This document shows, one piece after another, positions 51,237 through 61,100 of a DNA stretch of 64,000 bases. The notes under the pieces are model-generated. The model was given only the letters and a program-made list of their open reading frames with translations. It had not been told where the DNA came from and searched no databases. Position 1 is the first letter of the stretch; each line of letters opens with the position of its first letter. This stretch comes from Pachypanchax playfairii (lineage: Eukaryota > Chordata > Actinopteri > Cyprinodontiformes > Aplocheilidae): contig SSNP01000035.1 of assembly GCA_006937955.1 (NCBI GenBank), positions 1,851,137 through 1,915,136 of the forward strand, read 5' to 3'. The position numbers were made by a program, and so were the translations under genes.

Positions 51237-54200
51237 GCCCGTAAAGGCTTATACTTGAATAATTTTCAATGAGTGAATGAGATCTCTGCTCAACAATAAT
51301 AAAAGTGGTCTTTTTTGCAAAGAATGGAGAAGAGTATAAAAGCAAAAAAAATAAATATTCATCTTATCTAAGGAACAAAGAAACTTTAGCTTATCTCATG
51401 TGTTTATAATGTTTGTACTTAGACTCTTGATGAACTAAGGCCCCAGATGTCTTTGTTCACATCAAACATATATTTAAAAATTGCAGCCTAAAGAAAGCTC
51501 TTTTTTTGTCTTGTTTTCACAATCCCCCCCACTTTCAAAGTGTTATTTTGAGTTGTTTGGCTCAACCGGTTCTAATTTGTTCCTTTAATTCTGCAAAACA
51601 TATAATATTACAAATAAAACACTCTTTTTTTTTGTTCTATTGCTGTTGCTCTGTGTATGAGTATGTTTTTGCATGATTGTGTGAGACTAAACGGATGGAG
51701 AGAGGATATTGACAGATGAACCACAAGCATTTGCATCTCAAGAAATGTGTCACCCATGTGGGACAGTCCCTAGACCCTGAGCTTTAGAACGTTTCGGCCC
51801 TATTTTATACGCACGTAGTAAGCACACACACGCTATGGCATTAATTTGAACTCCTCTTTCAGTCGTGTGATGAAGTGGTTTGTCTCAAAGTCTGAAAATG
51901 GAAAGACTACAACAAAAAAGTCTCAAAGCTACATTTTATTAGTGTGACTGTTTTTCCATTACGTGTTGTGTTATCGGTTTCCTTTTTCCTGTAATATTGC
52001 ATTAGATTTCCAATATTCATTATGATGTTATTTTTTTTTCCATTTTTCACAGATCAAGACTTCATGGGCTTTTAAAATGAAAAATTATCAATACAAGATG
52101 AAACATCAGCAAAAAAAAATAAAAAATAGAAAGCTGTGACACGTTGCCAACATGCTCATGTTCCTGTTGCCAACATCAATAATTCAGTGTCTAGCTCATA
52201 ACTTTATTTTCAATGCATAATTGAGGCCAAACAAATGATGGTTCTTTCTTATAAGCCATCTATATGTCAAGTGATTTAAACAATAAGCGGAGAAGTCCAT
52301 TAAGCTTTTAACATCTTTCTTTTTGTTCCCACTCTAGATGCTTGAAAGTATGGAAGCAGTCGGTTACCTGTTTTACTGTCTGTGTGCTTTGTGTGTAATG
52401 ATGTGAGCAGTGGGCTGTGTCTGGGTGAGATTCTCTTTGTAGTTGTAGCTACTGTAAACATGAAAATCCTAACTTGATAACTGTGGGGAAACTGTGGTGA
52501 GCAAAGGAAGAAGTGTAGACTCCACTTATAAAAAATGTGGTTTGGAAAGGAAGGAGGGGTCTCAGCCTAGGTGCAAATTTAGTGCAAGAATTCCTTCATG
52601 CACTCAATGCATGCATGTGTTTGAATAGTTTGTTTATGTATTTATTTGTGCATAAAGAAGGTTGTCTATAATAACATATCACTGTATTGCACAAAGTTAT
52701 ATCTGGTGACACATTATATGGCCTGGCTACATTTCTTATTTGTTTGTACTGCTACTTAATAAATATTGATTTACTATTTTAATTACATCTTAATCTCAAA
52801 ACACAGAGGTGCCAGGGTTATGACTCCCTCACGTCACACCACAAATTTCCTGTTTGCAAATATTTATTGAGAATGACGTCCTGGGAGGGTCATAAAAATG
52901 AATCGCAGTCATTAAAGAGAGAAAAGCCCCCTACAATATCTGCACAAGTGTCAATATCTGGTAACACAAGTTTGACCCAGCTTCAAGTTAGTTGCTTTTT
53001 TTTTTTCTAAAAACAACTTTAATGCAACCCATTGATTGAATTATAAAACTGTTTTATTTTTTCTTGTCAGTTTTATATGTCCTGTTTTAAATCAAATGAG
53101 CAATAACTGTAATAAAAATTTAGAATTTCAGTTATTGATTGACATTTGTTTTGGCAACTTTTAATAGAACAAGCAACCAAGTTGAAACACCATTACAGCT
53201 GCTGTTTGATTAATACCTCTCCACTATTGTAAATGATATCTTTGCAAACAGTTATGCCACTTAACACACATAAGTCACATAAGCTCAAAATGAGAAAATA
53301 TTTTTGATCTTTTTTCAGCTGTTAGGTAAAAACTGGCCTGTCAGGTAAAAACTGGCCTTTTTTCTGACAATGTTGTTTCATATTTTTTTGTTCTCATTTG
53401 ACTGAAACATGTTTTCACATTTTTTATTAGTTACATTTCCTCTCTGATTGCATAGTTTGTGTCTGAAGTCAGTCCCAACCTAAAAAAACAATCCAAACAC
53501 TTTTTTTATTCATCTATTTATTGATTTTAAATAGTGAGCTACTTACTATTACTTATTTTTTTCTTATTGTTCATCACCATAAAATATGTATTTGCCATCA
53601 TATAACAATCATTAACATTATACAATATTCTCATTGTTATATTTTTCTAGAAATATTTTTTTTTTTTTACCACAAGATTTTATCAGAAAATATATATTTC
53701 ACTTACCATCAGAGGAAATATGGAGTCCCTAAGGGGACTCTTAACTAAAAAAGGGGAAAAGGGAAATGAAAAAAAATAAAATATATTTTTATATATATAA
53801 AAAAAGAAACAGATTCATCCCCACCAGATAGTTTCCTGCATGTACAAAATATTGATGTATTTGACTGAGTTTTTTTTCTGTATTTTTTTTTTAGCTTTTG
53901 AAAGACTGTAACTTTCATCTTTTGAGAGGCAGCAAACTCTTGTGAGTGGTCAGGAGAAGATCTTGGTTTGGCTTAAGAAATATCACCTATTGTTACTTTA
54001 CAAGATGGTGCTTGAGAATATAAACTGCCAACGTTGTATTATGGTGTGTGTGACCAGGATGGATATTTTACAGGATGTTGCTAAATCAAAAGACCTAATG
54101 TGAGATGATTTCACTCTGTTTAAATATAGATATTTAAGTTTAAACAATTTTTTCATACCGTAATAATAATAGTAATAACCTAAAAATAGAAAAAATAAAA

Positions 54201-55410
54201 ACTCTAAGATTCTCTGAGAAAGCTTAAATTGAACATCTATGCTATGATAGATCTGATTCGAACCTTTGGCCATGCTCCAACTCTCCACAAAGACAAACAC
54301 AGATTTTACCATTATCTCTTTTTTCCTGTTTGGTTCAAATTTTGTGTAAGGGGTCTTTAAAGACGTGTGACTTAGTTTAGTGTATGGTTCTGTGTGGACT
54401 GAAGCTGAACACATTTAATACGTTGTTATCTATTTTGCTCACTTAAAAAAAAAAAAAAAAATCAAACCTTGGAGGTTTTTATGCATTCTTGTTGCATTTT
54501 CCTTTCCTTCTCTTTCTCTCTTGTGCTTTTGCTTTTATTCACTTTAATTCATGATCTGTCCCTTACAAAGATATATTTAGTGCATTAAGGTAATTGGTTG
54601 GCTAAAAAATTAGAAGGAAACACTGGATGTTTTTACTTGGGAAAAGCTGTAAATAAGAAGAAGTAAATAACATAATTTTAATCCCATTTGCTTTGAATTA
54701 AGTGGACAGTGTAAAAAGAGGAATATCTGATGGCAGTATCCAAGAGTGTGTTTGGGAATAATTTATTCACCATCTAGTTTTCGCTTGGTTTGTTCCTGAA
54801 ATCAAGGTGGCTAGTTTAATTGAGCCTGTACTGGACCCAGAGCAAGGCGAGCAAGCAGATGAGCATTGATAAACTATGAAATGGTTCCAATATGACCAAT
54901 CGATGGGGCTTTGTGAGCAACTCCCTCATGGCTTTGATTTTTCTCTCAAACAACAATCCAGGTTTTCTGTTCTTCAAAGACAAACTCCATCTATGGTGTT
55001 ATTGTTGTTGCTCTCATCATGTTTGAGTGATGTCACTGAGGTCGATTTCCTCCATGTCCATAAAGGCTCTCCCACACTTGAATCACCCAGGAGACAGCTT
55101 CTTTCAGTCTGTGCAGTGGTAACAACAAACAACAAAGGTCAATCTCCCATGGTAATAGCCAATTGGGTTTGTTCCCATTATTGGACCTCTGAGTTGTTGT
55201 AAACTGATGGAGAGCTGGCAACACTGAACCAAGTTGCTTACCAACCCATAGTTAAGTGAGTTTTCTGTATAAGCACTGCTGTGTGACTCTGCTTCTAATG
55301 TCCTTGGTCGATGTTGGCCTGTACATGACTCAGTCATATGTGGTTTCTGTTTAAGGAGAACCAGCATTGTGGAGTCATAGGAGTACTGCCACTGAGGTCT
55401 AACCGTCTAA
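51237..55410. other. Long non-coding stretch
   Basis: Very AT-rich, with tracts such as 53655-53670 (poly-T) and 53770-53805 (A/T alternation) and poly-A at 54447-54462. It contains a 19-bp tandem duplication (listed). The 138-codon minus frame (53998-54414) includes a low-complexity tyrosine run and no domain. No exon or transposon end is supported. Confidence 0.5.
53321..53358. repeat. 19-bp tandem duplication
   Basis: GTTAGGTAAAAACTGGCCT is followed immediately by GTCAGGTAAAAACTGGCCT, with a single T/C difference between the units. It is a small slippage or repair duplication. Confidence 0.9.
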
Positions 55411-55560
55411 CCATTTCAGCTAATTGCCTCATTAATGATTCACTGGTGTTAGGCTGCTCTAGCACTTCGCTGTGGGGAGCAAATTGTTCTGATTGGTTTG
55501 CCTCTGTCAATTATTGATGAGGCAGTGAGCTGAAGTGCTAACACCTGGCTTTGGAGGTCC
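55411..55560. promoter_or_regulatory. Candidate conserved non-coding element
   Basis: The block is dense in homeodomain-type cores: GCTAATTGCC at 55420-55429, ATTAATGATT at 55431-55440 and CAATTATTGATGAGG at about 55509-55523. It is set in repeat-free sequence of balanced composition. It resembles vertebrate enhancer sequence. No nearby gene can be assigned and conservation is untested. Confidence 0.3.
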
Positions 55561-56223
55561 AAATGGCCCTGCATTCCCATCACACTCTGTTATCACACTC
55601 TCTTAGACCGCATTGTGTCTTCAAGGACATGAGTCTTTTTAGAAGGTTCTTGTAGTGTACTCCATGTCAATGGTCATGATCTCAGTGGTAAAGATATTAG
55701 GTGACAGAATATGTGGCACTGCAGTATAAGATGCAGACAAAGTCGAATGTTGCTCAGACTAATCGAAAGCCAACAGATCTTAGACTGAGATAGAGATCTT
55801 GTTGCTTTTGTAGTAGTGCTGTTGTTGACATGCTTTTTCTCCAACAAGCCACCATCAGTCTTTTGAGTAGACTGATATTGTCTTCTGAAAGACACCATCA
55901 GTCAGAATGACACTGTCAGAAGACAGAAAACTAATATTCACTAATAAATTTGAAAAAAAGTGTGGGGTAGTAAAAGTCCTAAGTTGCCGTCTTCCTATTT
56001 TGGTCTGTTCAGTGAATGAAGAGCTTGTCGTGAAGAGAACAAAATTGCTGAATGCCAAAAGACTGTGTGGCTTTATTTGTTGCACAAACAGAGGTAGCAT
56101 TTGCTACTGGTCTACTATGTCATATGCTCTGAACACATTTGAGACATTCTGACTGTTTCCACGGTACAAAAGTCAAAATCCCAGTGCAATAAATATACAT
56201 TAAAGATTAAAAGTTTTTGCTGT
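55561..56223. other. Non-coding stretch with a long-loop inverted repeat
   Basis: No gene is seen. A perfect 10-bp inverted repeat, TGTCTTCTGA (55879-55888) and TCAGAAGACA (55916-55925), encloses a 27-base loop. The short motif CACCATCAGTC is duplicated at about 55850 and 55893. The weak hairpin is not conserved-looking enough to call an RNA. Confidence 0.5.
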
Positions 56224-56362
56224 GGGCTGCACTCTAGTACAGTTGTTTAACACTTGTTGGCTTGCAGCAAGACTATCACTGGTGGGGGCTTTTCTTCATG
56301 AAGTTTGCATGTTCGCCCCATGCATGTGTAGGTTTTACCTGGGTAATCTTTCCAAACCACAT
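56224..56362 (-). mobile_element. Dispersed repeat fragment, opposite orientation to 38461
   Basis: Read on the plus strand it begins 'gtgggctgcactctagtaca', continues with 'cttgcagcaaga' and 'gggggcttttcttcatga', then 'agtttgcatgttcgccccat', and ends 'taggttttacctgggta'. This is the reverse complement of the part of the family deleted from the 38461 copy (the 'tttgcatgttctcc' spacer), so it lies in the opposite orientation to the other three fragments. It is heavily mutated and non-coding. Confidence 0.6.
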
Positions 56363-56514
56363 TACCACATATTTCTAAAATATAGATGAGCACATCTACA
56401 GTACCATCAGAGGTAGCTGTTTTTACATGTGTAAAATTTAAAACAATTAATTGATTTATAAATTTTATATTTTCATTCAAATTAATACAAAGATTTTTAC
56501 TTTTGTTCTGTGGA

Positions 56515-56950
56515 CATTTGTCCATCATTCTCTGCCGCTTATCCAAAAGCTGGGTGCTGAATTTTTCAGTAGCAATCTCTAGATCTCTCGCTTTCCATCT
56601 ACATACCACCTCCAGCTTGTCAGAGCGACTCTTAGTGAGGTATAACCAATCTAGCAAGTCTAGGGTCTGATGGAAGGTCTTCTCCAGGTGGGACAGGTCT
56701 TGAACATCTTCCTTGGAAGGCATCCACAGAGCTTTCTTTCCATAAGCCCAAACCCCTGTTAACTGGCTTCTTTTAATGCAGATGGATTCTAATCTGAACT
56801 TCCTCCACATAGCCAAATTCCCTATGCTTTACCTGAGGATGAGTTCAGCCACTCTACAGAGGAGGCTCATTTCAGAAACTTGAAACAGAGAAACTTTAAC
56901 TCCTCTATTTGAGGATTCATTCATCCTCAAGTTGAGTTGGCATTGGTTTT
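56515..56950 (-). pseudogene. 3' end of a decayed LINE (non-LTR retrotransposon)
   Basis: On the minus strand the sequence matches, in order, the C-terminal end of a common teleost LINE reverse-transcriptase polyprotein. A 'GAAATGAGCCTCCTCTGTAG' stretch corresponds to the family's EMGFLRRVAG segment. A KRSQLTGVW peptide corresponds to ERSQLRWLG, and a LDLLDWL/LEVV..WKARDLE region to the RWRDY...ELEEVAGERE region. The end GATAAGCGGCAGAGAATGAT corresponds to the family's 3' terminus. A further piece at about 56885-56945 matches the 'CTTGAACTCCTCCACTTGAGG' region in antisense. The intervening segment is deleted, and frameshifts and substitutions break the frame. The 189-codon open frame at 56247-56816 runs from the relic into unrelated DNA and is not a host gene. 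I cannot assign the clade (L2/CR1/RTE-like) with confidence. Confidence 0.7.
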
Positions 56951-58094
56951 ATGTGAATTGCCACCCCTATGCTCAAACATGGTGTTTGTTATAGACAAAC
57001 ATCACAACATATGTTAACAACAAAATGCCACTTGTGTTCAGACTGGGCAGGCCATTTCATCCAATCACACACTTTCAGGCCACAGTGTCACAGTGAACAT
57101 GGGAACTTTAGTCCCCCAGTACCACTTCAGTAACACCCCATCCAATGAAATTAAGAAGGTTGGTTACTTTAAGCTGTTGTTAAGTACACAAGTACAAAGA
57201 ACAATGAGGACCCTTTATCTCGCTCAAAGGCGTGGGCAATCCACTTTATTTTCTACACAGAAAAACTCCACCCTTAGGTCCACAAGATGGGAAGAGCTGG
57301 AAAAATAAAAAGGGGAAACTGGGTGCTTCCAACATAGACAATATACAAATTTACAGCACTGCAGGCATGTGTGGTGCAGGAACAGTATGCAGTGCAATGT
57401 CAATAGTTTCTTTGTTTATGGTGATTTATAATAGGTGCAAGAAGCACCTTTACGGTAGGGTCATGTAATTGGAACTCCAGTAGATAGTGGTGGAATTCTA
57501 CTGTAGTCTCCGTGTCTAATGGCCCACCCACAAAGCGCTCCTACTGGCAACATGAATCATCCTCACACAATGCGGGATACAAGAGACTCTGGCAAAACTT
57601 TGAATGGTTTGAGATACAAAATAAGTAAAATACAATTTTTTTGTCTCTAAAAGTGGTAAACTACAAATAAATAGATTATTATTAGGTTTCTAAGAATACG
57701 ATGGTCTTTTTGTGAATTTTATCATCTTTCCTTGGCCTTAATTTAAGTTGATTAAAGTGTCACCCCCCATGCTGACACCACTGTCACTCTGAATCTCTGC
57801 TAACTGGGTTTGCAATGTAGACTCACAGGGTGGTCACTCTGTCTTTGTTTTTGAACTGGCACCGGTGACAGCCTAGCCTACCTCACTGTCCAAATACAGC
57901 GTCTGTGACTCATTGTGTGCAACCCTAAACCTTCAACGAGGAGAAAGGATTTAGACAGGAGTCTTGAGCAGCTCCCTCAAGATCTCACTATGTGCGTTAG
58001 CATGCATGGCAGGACAACCTCAAAGTGTGTGAGATGTTTGTGATCCAAGTCATACTTTAATGACTTTTTCCTCCCTTTCTTTTTCTGTTAACAG
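56951..58094. other. Non-coding stretch, probably intronic if 58095 is an exon
   Basis: No recognisable gene or mobile element. Short open frames (71 and 78 codons, 57093-57468) lack domains. The last 30 bases form the polypyrimidine tract of the candidate acceptor. Confidence 0.45.
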
Positions 58095-58181
58095 ATTACC
58101 GGTACTCAACAAGTGAGCAGTGATGACATCAGAGCGGCTGACCAATCGCAACCAGGCACCTACAAAGCACAACATAAATAA
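58095..58181 (+). other. Candidate terminal exon of an unidentified gene
   Basis: A long pyrimidine tract (GACTTTTTCCTCCC then TTTCTTTTTCTG) leads to AACAG at 58090-58094, one of the best 3' splice-site matches in the window. In phase 0 the sequence stays open for 28 codons (ITGTQQVSSDD at the start, GTYKAQHK at the end) before TAA at 58179-58181. In phase 1 it gives YRYSTSEQ then TGA at 58121. Which phase is used depends on an upstream exon I cannot see. I do not recognise either C-terminus. The stretch also contains TGACATCA (58124-58131) and CCAAT (58142-58146), so a regulatory site is an alternative. The sequence after it could be 3' untranslated region, but no clear poly(A) signal lies close by. 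Confidence 0.28.
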
Positions 58182-61100
58182 TGAAGACAAGACCTGCTAG
58201 AATCCCTCAAATTCCCACAACAAAATTCATCAGTCTCTTATTGCTCCAGTCTCCTTCCTTGGTATTTTACCTGAAGCTTTTTTTCTAGAAAAAACAAGAG
58301 AAAAGAGGAAAAAAAATGAATATCAGAGACTCGTAATCATGAGATGATTTACAACACCTGATAAATACTTTGGAATGACTATTTTCTTTTCAATGAGAAG
58401 ATCAATGATGCATGCTATTGTAAATAGATAAAAACTCTGTTCTTATTTCTGAAATAGGAAACATACCAAGTTGCTGTCACCAAATTCATAATCCTTCATT
58501 ACTGTGAATAGAGTATACATGATTTGATTTTTCATTTGAAATCAGGTTTCTTTTCAAGAGCCCATGAACTGTTTCTTTTAAACATGATTTCTATTGTCTT
58601 TGGTGTTATTTGAGCTGTAAAATACTTCATATTCTTATCATTCTCTTTATCTAACAGCCTAGTCTTCCTCTTTAATAATCACACTAGTACATGTAAATAG
58701 AGATGAAGGCAGCAGCATGGATATCTTTAAATCTACCAGCTTGTTAGACCACAAATCCCATTAGAACAGTTTTTCTTTCAGTAGAAAAATACATATATTC
58801 AAGTATCTTGCCAGTTTTTCTGTCTAATTGAATAGATTTATAAAGGCGTTAGCTTAAGTATTTTATAGGGCAGAAACTATGGTTTCATTGGGAAAACAGT
58901 CAAATTAAAGAAGAAAAGCAGGTAAACCATTACCCTGAATTCACTCTACTCACTATTATGTTCAACATTTCATGAATGAGTTAATGTTGATATCAAATTT
59001 TGCTTCTGATATTTCCCTTTGCAATAACTGCCCTACTTTCTCAATGTCCATACATTAACTGATGTCACAAAGCTATTGTCAATCTGAATGGGACACTTCT
59101 TTGTTTTTCTTTTTTTGCATGGTTTCAAACCGTGCTTTCCTTAAATCTGCATATGGGGGTAAAATTATATCCCTCAGTGACTGCAGTGAGAACACGAGGA
59201 CTCTGATCTTTGTCTTCCATGAACTATGAAGATAAGCAAATGCACTGACACATAACATGCCCAGCCAATGAAACGGACAACCTCAAAGATTAGTCCTTCA
59301 CCTGCAAAGACAGAAAACATTTGCATGGACGAAACGGACAGACAAAAACAAGCTTGCTGAACAGCTACTCTCCGCCAATGTGCATCCTCTACCTCTCAGT
59401 ATGTGCTGTGCATCATGGAACTGATCTCTCATTGGTGATTCCCTATCTTGTCCACAACGTTCACTTTTTTGCTGCATGTCCCCCACAGAGCCTCATGTTG
59501 AAAGTTCAGCACTGAATGCTACATAGTAATGGGAAAAACAACAAATACTTCATTTGAAACAAATGCTCTCATTGCTTGTTGTTGTATATATGTACACTAT
59601 GACCAGTATATGTAGTTTCAGATGCTGTACTCTGCATGTTAACTTGTAGATGGAACATGACAACTATTAATAGATGAGGACAAGCAGGTAGCCATCCAGT
59701 TAACTTGCTAAATCACTGTACATTCTTTTTTAATGTCACATCTCCTTTGTTGAATTTTAGAAGATGTACAGGCAATTTTATGTTTTCCATTTCTAGTGTG
59801 ACATATTGTCCTCCATTGAAGGGCAGTATGGATAATGTATAAACATTCTGAAGGGAAACAACCCTCGTTTTTTGATGTCAGACTAAACATGGTCACAGCA
59901 AGCGTGAGGAGAAGATGGGAGGAGGGAAGGTAAAACGAGAGTACTCCAGTTAAGTGGCAGCGAACAAAGTGGCATGCGGCATCCTGCCAGCAACTGTCTA
60001 TTCATCTTGTGTCAAAGGGATTTGCACATTTCAGTGCATCTACACACTGACAGTGAAGTCCAAGAGCAGAAAAGAGGAGAATAGAGAGAGCAGGCAAGAT
60101 TTGAGAGAAAATATGAGGGGGGTGAAAGGTATAATTTTTGAGCAAAGTTTATTGAGCTTCAGTTAAAACATTTTACTGCTCTGACCAACATGCTATTTGT
60201 TTCTGGCCTGACTGGAGAGCTCAGTAACTTCCTGACCTGAAACTGTTACAACTTCATGCCGCTCTCTGGGTTGCCATGACCTCAAGTCCTGACTGAGGTT
60301 AGCTTTGTGTTAATGAGCAGAGCCCTCAGCTTAACCAGATGCTCAGCCTTGTGGTTAAATATGTTACCCTCTGTGATTTCTTTTTTAATCCCCTGCACAC
60401 TGCATCACTACTCTTTTCAGACATAATAAAATAAAAATATTTCTAAGTTTAAAAATAAAACTGTAGAAAAATACAAAAGTATACAAAGTAAAGATCTATG
60501 ACTGAGATTCAACACAAATGCCAAAAAAAGGTTCTTTAAGGAAAATTGGGCTACTGTTGGGCCAGTGAAGGAATCATCTCAAATCACTTTTCACACACTG
60601 AACAAAATAAACATATTTACAGTCAACATGTTAAAAAAAGGAAATTAGAACGTACATCCTCACAGTGATTAGTTAAAGAAGATTTAAAGTGTGAAAAGGA
60701 TGAAGGTGTCACTCAAATTGGAGACAGATGTGGTAATAAAAAAGACACCGAGTGTCAACCTTCTGGAATAAAAAAAAAACTTCCACTTTCTCTGCCGCAC
60801 TGAAGTTTCAGTACAAGAAATGTTTATTTGCTTTTCTTATCTGATTTGAATGTTATTCTAATCCTTGACCGACACCAGAATACATGTATTTTTAGCCCTT
60901 GACATGCAGAGTAAGTGCACACAAACAGACAGAAGCACACCCCTGGTCTTTTGCGAGTCACAAATATAGCCACACACATGCAGACCATGCTAATCCAAAC
61001 AGCAACCCTGTATGTAAACAGATCGCCTACATAATGGGATTGTTCAGTGTGCAAACAATAAGCTGTTAGCATAATCACGGGTCAAGGATATATTACCCAG

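Noticed and set aside
54252..54265. B-box-like GGTTCGAATC on the minus strand as a tRNA
   Set aside because: No A-box at the right distance and no acceptor stem.
53998..54414. 138-codon minus-strand ORF
   Set aside because: Contains a low-complexity tyrosine run from a TAATAATAG stretch and no recognisable domain.
56247..56816. 189-codon minus-strand ORF as a protein-coding gene
   Set aside because: Its first half matches a decayed LINE polyprotein end and the rest crosses unrelated DNA and another repeat. No splice or domain evidence.
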